Shown here piece by piece: positions 18,114 through 28,555 of a stretch of DNA of 64,000 bases. Numbering within the stretch: position 1 is the stretch's first letter; each line of letters begins with the position of its first letter. The stretch is taken from positions 2,108,001-2,172,000 of the forward strand of contig NZ_CP117523.1 of assembly GCF_036812735.1 (NCBI RefSeq), read 5' to 3'. The DNA is from Terrisporobacter glycolicus ATCC 14880 = DSM 1288. Lineage in GTDB: Bacteria > Bacillota > Clostridia > Peptostreptococcales > Peptostreptococcaceae. Under the pieces are notes generated by a model. The model did not search any database. It worked only from the letters and a program-made list of their open reading frames with translations, and was not told the origin of the DNA. The position numbers were made by a program, and so were the translations under genes.

Positions 18114-20396
18114 TTACAACTTATTTATATAGTCTATTTTTTCTACGTCATCTGGATTATTCATATTTCTTATTAATATAGTTCCTGTATTCAAACCATG
18201 TATATCACTTATTTTTGATATTCCTTTAATAGTTAAAATATCATTTTGACTTTCTCCCTTACCTATAGTAACTTCAGCGTCCATATTTTTTGTATTTTCT
18301 CCTATAGTTACATTTTTCATAGATAGGTGTAAATCTTTATCACTTTCATTCTCCACTTTTACATAAATTTTAGCTTCATTATTTACTATTTTTATTTCCT
18401 CTGCTGTAAATGTAGTCTTAGCTTCATCTATATATAAAAAACTTCTTCCTGAGAATTCTCTGTAAGAAACATATTTATCACTGTCTATCTTTTCCATTTT
18501 GTTATTGTTTATTTCGTATGAAATTTCTTCTAATTTATCACCATTTTCATCTTTTTTAGTAAAATTTAACATTTTGGTTGTTTTACTATAATCTGTTTTA
18601 TAAATATATCTTTTTTTATTTTCTATAACTTCTCTAGTTCCAATATAATCAGGATATGCACTTAGCTCTTTTAACTCCCATATGCTTTCTAATGCAAATC
18701 CATCTATATGTTCTTTATTCACATTATGATAAGTTACCTTTGATTTTCTGCCTAAACCTTCAACATACTTGGTTGCATCTTGGTTTATTTCTTCAAATAA
18801 CTTTTCTGATCCCTTTGAACCATGTATAATATCCAACGCTTTATTGGCTTCTTTTCTTGGAAACATATCTTTTATGGATTTTTCCAAATTATCTCCATCA
18901 CTTACCATTTTCATATCTACATAGTAATATTTATTATTATCTTTTAATTTACTGCCTTCTGTAGAGTCAGTTGTAAATGTTATTTTTAAAGGTGCTTGTG
19001 AGCTAGCACGTACCAAATTAAATATATTGTTTTGGAATTCATAATTCCCATAAGTTGCTATTAAGTAAATTTCTATTTTATTATTTTTAGTAGATTTACC
19101 TAAAATTTTATGAGCTTCTACAGATAATTCTCCATTCCCGGAATATATTCCTGGATTGTTTTTTTCGTATTCTGGTCTATATTTTTCTAAAATAACATTT
19201 GATATGGCCTTATCTAAGTCATCATCCACTTTTATAATTTTTGCATTTGTAAGTAATACTCCACCCATTACAAGTAAACAAATTATACCTGTTACTGCAA
19301 ATATCTTTTTTTTATTAGAGAAATTCTTACTATTTTTTATTAGTTCTACTCTTTCTCTCATGGTTTTCTTATCATTAGCCATATTTAATCCTACTCTCAC
19401 TTTAGAATTAAAATTAATTTTTTCTAAAACATTAAGCATTGTAATACCATATTTATTATGTTCATCTTCATTCAAAACACTTAATACCCTTTCATCACAA
19501 GCTATTTCCATGTCATTTCTCATTTTTTTGAAATAGTAATGTATAAGTGGATTGAACCAATGTACACATTGTAACACGCCAAGTAAATTATCTATGTAAT
19601 TATCTTTATTTTTGTAATGGCATAATTCATGTAAAAATATGTGATTTAACTCTTCTTCACTTAAATTTATTAAGTGTTCTGGTAAAATAATGTTGACTTT
19701 AAACATTCCCACCAGGGATGGTGAGCTTATTGTATCATGTACTATTACTTGAATATTTTTATTTATATTTAATTGTGATTTACATTTTTTTAATATTTTT
19801 TCAAGTCTTTCATATTTTAATATAGAAGATTTTTTTAAGTCTTTTATAAAATAAATATAAATTGCTATGTGAGTGACTATTGCAAATATAAATCCAAATA
19901 ACCATACAAATGACAATATTGTTGAAAGTTTATCTTTATTTGTACCTACTATTGGTCTTGATGCAGTGTTATTAATTATCTGACTATTTTGTCCAACATT
20001 TTCATTATCCTCATTACTACTGTAATTATCTTGAGAAGTTGAGTTTGTACTATTTACTTCATTAGTATTATTGTCTGTCTCTATGTAGTCATTAGCTTGC
20101 GACGCATTTGAATTACTATTTATATCATCTAATTTAGTACTGTTATTTTCTAGTTGACCTCTATTACTGCTCAGTATGTTTTCCATATTAGAATTTATTG
20201 GTATGCTATTAAACAAACTTATATTGCTTTCTGGTCCAAATGGAATTATTAGTTTTATTACCAATATAATCCAAAGTAGGTATGCATATCTTTTGTTAAT
20301 TTTATTTTTTAGTAAGGTTTTTATTAATAGTATTATAAGACCTGTCACACTTCCAAATATAGTAGCCTCAACTATATATCCCCAAATATTTTCCAT
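18114..20396 (-). CDS. BlaR1/MecR1-like M56 family metallopeptidase sensor
   Basis: A 760-residue membrane protein. Two N-terminal helices (about 8-30 and 38-53) precede an unusual Asn/Ser-rich loop (about 65-150), a third helix (160-184), and a gluzincin domain with HELCH (His256, Glu257, His260) as zinc-protease motif. A further helix lies near 375-395. The C-terminal 360 residues are extracytoplasmic and do not show the penicillin-binding sensor domain of true BlaR1 (no clear SxxK/KTG set), so the signal is probably not a beta-lactam. By analogy it would cleave or trigger loss of BlaI. It follows blaI by 64 bases in one operon. Confidence 0.88.
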   Translation of the reverse strand: MENIWGYIVEATIFGSVTGLIILLIKTLLKNKINKRYAYLLWIILVIKLIIPFGPESNISLFNSIPINSNMENILSSNRGQLENNSTKLDDINSNSNASQANDYIETDNNTNEVNSTNSTSQDNYSSNEDNENVGQNSQIINNTASRPIVGTNKDKLSTILSFVWLFGFIFAIVTHIAIYIYFIKDLKKSSILKYERLEKILKKCKSQLNINKNIQVIVHDTISSPSLVGMFKVNIILPEHLINLSEEELNHIFLHELCHYKNKDNYIDNLLGVLQCVHWFNPLIHYYFKKMRNDMEIACDERVLSVLNEDEHNKYGITMLNVLEKINFNSKVRVGLNMANDKKTMRERVELIKNSKNFSNKKKIFAVTGIICLLVMGGVLLTNAKIIKVDDDLDKAISNVILEKYRPEYEKNNPGIYSGNGELSVEAHKILGKSTKNNKIEIYLIATYGNYEFQNNIFNLVRASSQAPLKITFTTDSTEGSKLKDNNKYYYVDMKMVSDGDNLEKSIKDMFPRKEANKALDIIHGSKGSEKLFEEINQDATKYVEGLGRKSKVTYHNVNKEHIDGFALESIWELKELSAYPDYIGTREVIENKKRYIYKTDYSKTTKMLNFTKKDENGDKLEEISYEINNNKMEKIDSDKYVSYREFSGRSFLYIDEAKTTFTAEEIKIVNNEAKIYVKVENESDKDLHLSMKNVTIGENTKNMDAEVTIGKGESQNDILTIKGISKISDIHGLNTGTILIRNMNNPDDVEKIDYINKL

Positions 20397-20460
20397 AATT
20401 CACTTCCTCTTTTATTTACCCTCTTAATATTTTAATTTACTTATCAATACCATTTAATTT

Positions 20461-20826
20461 CTACTCGTCTTTTAACATGTCTTTTAACTCTTCTATTTCT
20501 GATTTTGATAATTTCTTACTTTTTACAAAGCTAAGTACCATTTTATTTATTGATCCACTATAAAGTTTTTCTAAAAACGACTTACTTGCATCATCTTTGT
20601 ACTCATCTTCACTAACTGTTGTGCTGTAGATATATGATTTTTTATTGCTTTTGTCTACTTGTACAACTTCCTTTGATACTAATCTTGTAATAAGTGTTTG
20701 AATTGTTTTTGGTTTCCAATCACTTTTATCTTTTAGTTGTTCTATTATTTCAGCACTGGTTGCTTCTTGTTTTTGCCATAATATTTTCATTACTTCTAAT
20801 TCTGATTCAGAAATATTTTGTTTCAT
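20461..20826 (-). CDS. BlaI/MecI/CopY-family repressor
   Basis: A 121-residue winged-helix repressor of typical length. The DNA-binding N-terminal domain (residues 1-72) is recognisable from SELEVMKILWQKQEATSAEI and WKPKTIQTLITRLVSK; the C-terminal helices form the dimer region. The ATG at 20826 follows AGGAGG. Two matching operators (20848-20859 and 20874-20885) lie just upstream, so the blaI-blaR operon is probably autoregulated. No beta-lactamase or other target gene is adjacent. A second operator copy survives at 14061-14072. Confidence 0.95.
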   Translation of the reverse strand: MKQNISESELEVMKILWQKQEATSAEIIEQLKDKSDWKPKTIQTLITRLVSKEVVQVDKSNKKSYIYSTTVSEDEYKDDASKSFLEKLYSGSINKMVLSFVKSKKLSKSEIEELKDMLKDE

Positions 20827-20847
20827 TGATTAACCTCCTTTTAAAAC

Positions 20848-20885
20848 TTACAGTTGTAATCTTTAATTAAATCTTACAACTGTAA
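20848..20885. promoter_or_regulatory. Paired BlaI operators
   Basis: TTACAGTTGTAA (20848-20859) and TTACAACTGTAA (20874-20885) both match the TACANNTGTA consensus of the BlaI/MecI family. Their centres are 26 bases apart. They lie 22 and 48 bases before the blaI start, where a repressor would block transcription. Confidence 0.85.
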
Positions 20886-20958
20886 TCCAATAAAGTCAAT
20901 AATTATTTGTTAAGTAATTTTTTTTGTGGTTAATTCTTAAGTATCATAGTACTACAAA

Positions 20959-20987
20959 AAAGCCTGGAGCGTTAAACTCCAGGCTTT
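20959..20987 (-). terminator. Terminator after the truncated gene and CRISPR array
   Basis: Perfect 11-base arms AAAGCCTGGAG and CTCCAGGCTTT, followed on the minus strand by TTTTTTG. It ends the truncated gene at 20998-21211. Because no terminator separates that remnant from the array, it is also the first likely stop for the pre-crRNA. Confidence 0.9.
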
Positions 20988-20997
20988 CATATTTTAC

Positions 20998-21211
20998 CTA
21001 TGATGCTTCTTTCCTATTTGTATTACTAAATTCCTTATCTGTTTCTATATAATTTTCAAGTACTCTATATTTATCTAAAAAATCATCAGTCTTTGAACTG
21101 TTTTTATCTGAATATTCATTGTAATTACCAGATGGTTCAATTGCAAAATCATAAAAATTTGTATATGAATTATATGTATCACTTATTACATTTAGTACAT
21201 CTGATAAATCA
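20998..21211 (-). pseudogene. Gene remnant, 5' end replaced by CRISPR sequence
   Basis: The recognisable coding part is 71 codons (from about TDLSDVLNVISDTYNSY to NTNRKEAS and a stop). An open frame runs to a GTG at 21246, but those extra 12 codons are translated from a CRISPR spacer and partial repeat, there is no ribosome site, and homology with the second copy (14098-14260) stops at 21208-21211. The second copy continues into different codons, so this gene lost its 5' end. The product family is not recognised; it is soluble, acidic and rich in Asn/Tyr/Ser. Confidence 0.85.
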
Positions 21212-23003
21212 GTTCTACTTATATCCATTCCTGTCCCACTGGCCACTGATTCTATAAATCCATTTACATTCCAATATGGTTCTACTTATATACTTTCTTT
21301 ATAATTGAAATCAATTAAATTTCTCTCATTTACATTCCAATATGGTTCTACTTATATCAAATGATTCATATTATAGTAGATTGATATTTACTACATTTAC
21401 ATTCCAATATGGTTCTACTTATATTATTACTGAAAATGTAAGTATCAGTTATTTTTATTGATTTACATTCCAATATGGTTCTACTTATATAATTGTAATA
21501 TAGTAAAAAATGAAGATGAAATAACAGATTTACATTCCAATATGGTTCTACTTATATTATAATTGAATACAGAGCCTTATATGCGATTCTTATATTTACA
21601 TTCCAATATGGTTCTACTTATATCGGCATCATTATCTTCATCATTATTATTACTATTCCAATTTACATTCCAATATGGTTCTACTTATATGAAATCGTCT
21701 TACTACATATACCGATTAGAAATATTCATTTACATTCCAATATGGTTCTACTTATATTAACTGCTGAAGATAATGTAGAAATTGAGCAAGTTAATTTACA
21801 TTCCAATATGGTTCTACTTATATTCAACTATACTTTCACCTACATTATCTTTTGCTAAATTTACATTCCAATATGGTTCTACTTATATGTTTCATTGACA
21901 AAGCACGAAAAACTGAATGCTTTAATTTACATTCCAATATGGTTCTACTTATATCAGTATTAGGACCGAAATAACCATCAGCTGTACCATTTACATTCCA
22001 ATATGGTTCTACTTATATTCAAAGAGTGGTCAAGTGTCTGATTTATCTTTACAATTTACATTCCAATATGGTTCTACTTATATAGATAGATTAGAAGCTA
22101 TTGCAAAAGCTATTTCAGAATTTACATTCCAATATGGTTCTACTTATATCTACGAACTATACTTCTTGAAGCTAAGGAGGGTGATGTATTTACATTCCAA
22201 TATGGTTCTACTTATATTAACTTAGAAAACTATAGAGTTAATATAGGTGATAAATTTACATTCCAATATGGTTCTACTTATATGTTAAAGCACTAAGAAA
22301 CTACTATATAGAATCTTAATTTACATTCCAATATGGTTCTACTTATATAAAGTATCTAAGTTAAATATATCTATATTCTTATCTAATTTACATTCCAATA
22401 TGGTTCTACTTATATATTTAGAAAGTACTATAATGAGAATAAGAATGTATATTTACATTCCAATATGGTTCTACTTATATAACAGTACATGCGTTAGTTA
22501 AACATCTGTCATACCAATTTACATTCCAATATGGTTCTACTTATATTGCTTGCGTATAGGAGTAGCAACGTATTGCTCAAATATTTACATTCCAATATGG
22601 TTCTACTTATATCCAGAATCAAAAGAATATAGTGCTCTTAATTTTCTATTTACATTCCAATATGGTTCTACTTATATTCTATTATCTCCTTTTTCATCAA
22701 TAAATCTTTTTACATTTACATTCCAATATGGTTCTACTTATATTCTGCATCATCCTCTGCATCATTTTGATATACATTTACATTCCAATATGGTTCTACT
22801 TATATTTTATTTTTGGTATAAACTTATCTAAACTATTCAATAATTTACATTCCAATATGGTTCTACTTATATAGGTAAAAGCTACTGAAATAGGAACTGC
22901 ATTTGTTAAATTTACATTCCAATATGGTTCTACTTATATTAGACACATATATTCTATAAGGAGGTTTTAATTAATTTACATTCCAATATGGTTCTACTTA
23001 TAT
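21212..23003 (-). CRISPR. Type I-B CRISPR array, 27 full repeats plus one partial
   Basis: The 30-base repeat reads ATTTACATTCC...CTACTTATAT on the plus strand, and crRNA sense is the minus strand, where it ends GGAATGTAAAT as in clostridial type I-B repeats. Full repeats start at 21262 and recur every 62-68 bases to 22974-23003; I see no variant bases. The 26 spacers between them are 32-38 bases, mostly 35-37. On the left a further 37-base spacer (21225-21261) is bounded by only 13 bases of repeat (21212-21224), after which a truncated gene begins. The cas2-proximal right end abuts an A+T-rich leader, so newest spacers are on the right and oldest on the left. Confidence 0.98.
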
Positions 23004-23182
23004 ACGTTATACTTTAAAGTTAGCTTTTAAGCATCTTTCAAGACTTGTTTTTGTCTATCTATTATTCTACTTTATATTTTACATAATTATTAAAATTATT
23101 TTCAATCAAAAGCCACTCAAAACCCTTCAAATAACTACTATTGTCTAACTACCCATGTATAAACACTATCTTACATCGACAA
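23004..23182 (-). promoter_or_regulatory. CRISPR leader with candidate promoter
   Basis: A 179-base A+T-rich gene-free region between cas2 and the first repeat. On the minus strand TTGAAA (23100-23105 complement) and TAAAAT (23076-23081 complement) are 18 bases apart and would start transcription about 65 bases before the first repeat. Confidence 0.7.
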
Positions 23183-23461
23183 TTAAATAAAATTACTTGT
23201 CTTATCTTCTTGAGTACCCCACATTTCTTTTTCTAGCCATCTTTCATTTCTGCTTTTAAATAATATAACAGAATCTTTATCTTTTCTTATTATATCATTT
23301 ATTTCATACTGAAGTTTAATAATTTGTGAATTAGATAGCTCACCTTCAAAAACAGAGTTTTGTATATGAGATAAGTACTTTTTACAAGTTTTAAATGTTT
23401 TGCTTAGTACTCTTTGACCGCCATCATCACTTTTTATATCATAAACTAAAATAACATACAT
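23183..23461 (-). CDS. cas2: CRISPR-associated endonuclease Cas2
   Basis: A 92-residue protein with the ferredoxin-like Cas2 fold signature: MYVILVYDI at the start (catalytic-site Asp8), and a middle strand-helix unit ending in FKTCKKYLSHIQNSVFEGEL. With Cas1 it forms the spacer-integration complex. The open frame starts at 23488 inside cas1, but GGAGGAAATTTT correctly spaces the ATG at 23461. The gap to cas1 is 17 bases. The last residues (KTSNFI) resemble the short Cas2 tails of type I-B systems. The array leader follows directly. Confidence 0.96.
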   Translation of the reverse strand: MYVILVYDIKSDDGGQRVLSKTFKTCKKYLSHIQNSVFEGELSNSQIIKLQYEINDIIRKDKDSVILFKSRNERWLEKEMWGTQEDKTSNFI

Positions 23462-23478
23462 AAAATTTCCTCCAAATT

Positions 23479-24471
23479 CTACCACCATATTTTAAATGGA
23501 TCATATTCCTTTTCGCCTAAGATATGCTTAATCAATTTATAACACTCAAGCCTCATTAAATACTCATAAGAAACATCTTTATTTAATTCTTTATGCTTTA
23601 TAGTTGTTTGTAATTTCTTATCAAGTTCTGCAACAATTGTTTTAGACCCTTCCTTAGTAAGGTGCAGATAATTGAGACTTTTAGTAAAGCTTTTTTCTGT
23701 AATTTGTTTTTTATTTAGTAAAGAAAATATTAATCTATCTCCAATTATAGGTTTGAAAATTTCAGCTATATCTAAGCTCAACGAAAATCTCCTAGAGCCC
23801 GGTTCATGTAAATAACTTACCGTTGGATTTAATTGAGTATTATATATTGCACTAAGTACCTTTGTGTAAATTAAAGTATTTACGTAAGATATAAGCGTAT
23901 TAATCATATTATCTGGAGGATTTTTTACTCTTTTAATGAAATTAATATCAGGATCTATTAAAATATTCCATGATTCATAATATATTTTTCTTATATTTCC
24001 TTCATATCCCATCAGTTCTTTAATACTCTTACTTTTTGGTATTTGTTTTCTTAGATCCTCTATCCTGTTCATATAAGATTGAACATCTTTTCCTCTTCCA
24101 TTGTAATATCTTAAGTTTCTATATATGTTAAAACTAGCTCCATCTATAAATCTCTTAGCAATTTCCAATCTCTTTTCTTCATCAATATAGTTGTTAACTT
24201 GATTAACTAATAAATTCCCAGATACCAATTTTTCCCTTGGTTGAAAACTTCCAGTATAGAAACTATAGTAATTAAAAAAGTGAGCTACTACTCCATATTG
24301 AGATAAATAATTTATTAGGTTTGTATTAAAATCCATTTCAGACATTACGTATATTTCGTTCACAGTTTCTATTGGTATATATTTTTTCACACCTTCTTCA
24401 TCTACAAATGCTATTGAGTTATCTTGTCTTTTTAATAATCCATTGTTATAAATATAATAACTTCTCTTCAT
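23479..24471 (-). CDS. cas1: CRISPR-associated endonuclease Cas1, type I-B
   Basis: A 330-residue Cas1 of usual length. The N-terminal beta domain begins MKRSYYIYNNGLLKRQDNSI, a characteristic opening for type I-B Cas1. The catalytic metal site is visible as Glu in ELMGYEGN, His in YLHEPGSRRFSLSLD and Asp/Glu in DIAEIFKP. It integrates new spacers at the leader end together with Cas2, and Cas4 trims pre-spacers. The ATG follows AAGGTAAACTA. It sits between cas4 (23-base gap) and cas2 in one operon. Confidence 0.98.
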   Translation of the reverse strand: MKRSYYIYNNGLLKRQDNSIAFVDEEGVKKYIPIETVNEIYVMSEMDFNTNLINYLSQYGVVAHFFNYYSFYTGSFQPREKLVSGNLLVNQVNNYIDEEKRLEIAKRFIDGASFNIYRNLRYYNGRGKDVQSYMNRIEDLRKQIPKSKSIKELMGYEGNIRKIYYESWNILIDPDINFIKRVKNPPDNMINTLISYVNTLIYTKVLSAIYNTQLNPTVSYLHEPGSRRFSLSLDIAEIFKPIIGDRLIFSLLNKKQITEKSFTKSLNYLHLTKEGSKTIVAELDKKLQTTIKHKELNKDVSYEYLMRLECYKLIKHILGEKEYDPFKIWW

Positions 24472-24494
24472 TAGTTTACCTTCCTATAGTAAAT

Positions 24495-24989
24495 TTAGAT
24501 AAAGCATAAATCGTAGTATGCGCATGATTTACAAATTCTTTTCTTTTCTAATTTTGGGGGATATTTTTCATTTACTATTAATTCAATTTCACTTAAAACT
24601 TTTTCTATTTTAACAATGTCATCATTATCTAATTCAATATCTAAACTTTGTTTTAGTAAAGGATAATCTATCTTTCCTTTTATACCTTTAACCCCTTTTT
24701 TCTCTAAAAAATATAAATAATATTTAACTTGCAATATACTTGCTTCCTCAATTTTTTTACTCTTTTTTACTTCATGCAAAATCCCTTTAGTTCTTATAAA
24801 ATCAATATTTATAATGTTATCTATATTAATATGTTTTTTGTCTCTTTTATAAGTTTCTTCATCTAATACTTTGCCAATTTCAACATTTTCATTGTCCTGT
24901 TCCATTTGTATTTCATTATAAAAATACCATAGCTTTCTTTTGCAAACTTCATGGTAATAAACCATTACTCCTGTTATTCCTTTTTCCAC
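24495..24989 (-). CDS. cas4: CRISPR-associated exonuclease Cas4
   Basis: A 164-residue Cas4 of the PD-(D/E)xK superfamily. The first iron-sulfur cysteine lies in EVCKRKLWYFYN, the nuclease core includes Glu41-type GKVLDEETYKR and LHEVKKSKK (the QhxxY part is VKYYLYFL), and the C-terminal CKSCAYYDLC supplies the other three cysteines. It processes pre-spacer ends and selects the PAM during adaptation. The frame opens at a GTG at 24995, which overlaps the GAGGT ribosome site; I prefer the GTG at 24989, six bases downstream of it. This choice is not certain. Confidence 0.93.
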   Translation of the reverse strand: MEKGITGVMVYYHEVCKRKLWYFYNEIQMEQDNENVEIGKVLDEETYKRDKKHINIDNIINIDFIRTKGILHEVKKSKKIEEASILQVKYYLYFLEKKGVKGIKGKIDYPLLKQSLDIELDNDDIVKIEKVLSEIELIVNEKYPPKLEKKRICKSCAYYDLCFI

Positions 24990-25018
24990 AAACACACCTC
25001 TTGAAATTGATTTTTTAA

Positions 25019-27406
25019 TTAAAGCATAAAATCATCCATATTATTAGTTCTATTTGTTTCATCATCAAAATTCTTTTTCCTATATCCCATTTCATCATAC
25101 TCACAATCTATAACTGGTATATATTCATAATCACTTAATTTAATATTTTCATATGTAAGAGCTTTTTTATTTCTTAAAGCATTCTGATAATTATATATAT
25201 CACTTGGATGAACTGATACTGTATATTTTTTTAATTCATTTTGTAATTCAATTCTTTTAGTTTTTTTATCTTTTGATTTTATCTGGGGATTATTTAATTC
25301 ACACTCTATGCCTTTTATTTCTCCTAAATATTTATGATAAATAGGTCCTGGGATTGTCTCCCTGGATAATATATTTCTAAGTTTTACCTCATCAGCTTTA
25401 AATTCATTAGGTGTCAAATTCTTTATAAAGTTATATACACTCCTATATTCTGTTATATAATGACTATCTTTCAATTTATCCATAGTCATATATGTATTAA
25501 TTAAGTCAATTTTTTGAGATTCTGAAATTTGACCATTCCATCCTGATATTGCCTCTTTTGATAAATCAAAGATAGCTTTATCTATATATCCTTTTTCTCC
25601 ATTTATAAAGTTTTTTTCTTCTATTTTTGTGTAGATATAACAGTTTGTATCATCGCTACTTTTTTTACCTTTTCTATTACATCTACCAAATCTTTGGAAT
25701 AGGGAATTTATATCTTGTAATTCAGTAAATAAATAATCAAAATCAATATCTAAACTTGCCTCTACAGTAGATGTGGATATCCAAATCCCATTTTGTTTAT
25801 CTATTTCTTTTGTATCCTCATTTTTATATGTTTTCCCAAAGTCTAAGATTTCTTTTTCCTTTTGTAATCTTTCATTTCTTATAAATTTAGCATGTAATAT
25901 ATGTAGGTTACTTTCTTCATTAATATCGTTCATTTTTTCTTTTAATTGTTTATATATATTTTGAGATTCACTTATACTGTTACATACCACTAGGATTTTA
26001 TTACTTTTATCTGAGATCTTATTTTCTAAATATTTTTCATAAATATCATCAGCACTTATTTTTTCATCAATTACTTTTAAATTATGTCTTTTGGAATCAT
26101 CTGTAAATTCATCTATTTTAAATTTTATATTTTTATTTAATAAATCTTTTATAAATGGAGCTAATGTGGCAGTTAATATGGCTATTTTACCACCTTGCTC
26201 TGCTACACGCTCTATTCCATATATTAAATATGCCAATAAATCTGGTGAATACATTTGTATTTCATCTATAACTAATTTTGAATAAGAAAGTGTAGTAAGT
26301 TTAAGTTCGTATGCTGGGTATTTATATACAAAATCAAATAATTGATCCAATGTTGATATATTTAATGGAAGTGATAGCTGCTTGGCTGTATTTTCGTATT
26401 TTAATATTTCTTGATTTTCTTTATCTTCAATTTTTGCCTCTTTGTTATCTTTCTTATTTGCTTCTTGTGATAATAAATATTCAAGAGAACTTGAATGTAA
26501 TAATCCAACTTTATTATTGATTTTATCTACACTAGATTTATCATCTTTTATATTTAATATTTCTTTTTCTATTCTATCGTAAATAGCATTTATAGCAGTT
26601 CTTATTGGAAGGATAAAGAAGCCTTTATTATCTCCAATCCAAAGAAGTCCAGCTTCTGTTTTGCCCATTCCTGTTTGAGCTATTGCTATTATATTTTCAT
26701 TTTTATTTTCTATACAGAAGTTTTGCAGCTTGTTCCATGTAGAATTCGGATTATTACTTTTCCATCTATTTAATAGGTTGTTTAATGATTCATTTAAGAA
26801 ATAGTTGATGTATTCTGCTTCGTAGTTTTTATTTCCATCTTTATCTATAGAACTGGCACTATAGTCGCATTTATGCAAATAACCTTTGATTTTGATAGCA
26901 TCTATATTTTGAGATATTTTTGATATATTTGATGAAGCTTTTTTCTTAACCTTTTTATGTTCAAATTTATCTAATAATGAATTTATTAATTCTTGTTTAC
27001 TTCTCAAAATTTCACTTATATCACAATAGTCATGATGATTAATTACTGCATTTGCGACCCTTAAGTAATCTTCTTTACTATCAAACTTACTTTCATCTAT
27101 AAAGTATAAAGACAATATATTATGAGATATTTCTTTATCATCATTAAAAGGAATCTTTTTTTCACTTTTAACTCTAAATTGAAATTCATCATTAATTTTT
27201 CCTATATCATGATATATACAAGCTTTTTTAACTAATTTATATATTTTATCATCTTTTATATATCCTAAATCCCTAAGTAAATATAAAACATTTAATAAAT
27301 CATCTGTATGCTCTTTTATTGTTTTTCTAGGTTTTGCAAGTCTTTTATTTATTTCATTAATTATCGATTCATCTAATAATTCACTATATAAATTTTCTTC
27401 TGACAT
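25019..27406 (-). CDS. cas3: CRISPR-associated helicase-nuclease Cas3
   Basis: A 795-residue fused HD nuclease and superfamily 2 helicase, the effector that degrades DNA once Cascade binds its target. HD residues appear as His33, His66-Asp67 (IYHDIGK), His95 and HH124-125/D126. Walker A is QTGMGKTE (about 244-251), motif II is VIDEIQ, motif III is LTATL, and motif VI is QRFGRCNRKG. The ATG at 27406 follows AAAAGGAG. The 45-base gap from cas5 contains a perfect hairpin (27421-27447), so expression relative to the Cascade genes may differ. Confidence 0.97.
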   Translation of the reverse strand: MSEENLYSELLDESIINEINKRLAKPRKTIKEHTDDLLNVLYLLRDLGYIKDDKIYKLVKKACIYHDIGKINDEFQFRVKSEKKIPFNDDKEISHNILSLYFIDESKFDSKEDYLRVANAVINHHDYCDISEILRSKQELINSLLDKFEHKKVKKKASSNISKISQNIDAIKIKGYLHKCDYSASSIDKDGNKNYEAEYINYFLNESLNNLLNRWKSNNPNSTWNKLQNFCIENKNENIIAIAQTGMGKTEAGLLWIGDNKGFFILPIRTAINAIYDRIEKEILNIKDDKSSVDKINNKVGLLHSSSLEYLLSQEANKKDNKEAKIEDKENQEILKYENTAKQLSLPLNISTLDQLFDFVYKYPAYELKLTTLSYSKLVIDEIQMYSPDLLAYLIYGIERVAEQGGKIAILTATLAPFIKDLLNKNIKFKIDEFTDDSKRHNLKVIDEKISADDIYEKYLENKISDKSNKILVVCNSISESQNIYKQLKEKMNDINEESNLHILHAKFIRNERLQKEKEILDFGKTYKNEDTKEIDKQNGIWISTSTVEASLDIDFDYLFTELQDINSLFQRFGRCNRKGKKSSDDTNCYIYTKIEEKNFINGEKGYIDKAIFDLSKEAISGWNGQISESQKIDLINTYMTMDKLKDSHYITEYRSVYNFIKNLTPNEFKADEVKLRNILSRETIPGPIYHKYLGEIKGIECELNNPQIKSKDKKTKRIELQNELKKYTVSVHPSDIYNYQNALRNKKALTYENIKLSDYEYIPVIDCEYDEMGYRKKNFDDETNRTNNMDDFML

Positions 27407-27420
27407 ATATTCTCCTTTTT

Positions 27421-27447
27421 AAGCAGTAGGCATAACACCTACTGCTT
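27421..27447 (-). other. Hairpin between cas5 and cas3
   Basis: Perfect 10-base arms AAGCAGTAGG and CCTACTGCTT with a seven-base loop. On the mRNA it is followed by the AAAAAGGAG of cas3, not a T-run, so it is more likely an RNA processing or stability element than a terminator. Confidence 0.6.
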
Positions 27448-27451
27448 ATAC

Positions 27452-28543
<1,092 letters not shown>

Positions 28544-28555
28544 CTATTATAAATT

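Noticed and set aside
21212..21246. The N-terminal extension MASGTGMDISRT of the truncated gene.
   Set aside because: It is translated from a CRISPR spacer and a partial repeat, starts at a GTG without a ribosome site, and is absent from the second copy.
21563..22831. Open frames of 63-93 codons on the plus strand through the CRISPR array.
   Set aside because: They are the repeat read in frame, with spacers in between. No ribosome sites and no conserved protein.
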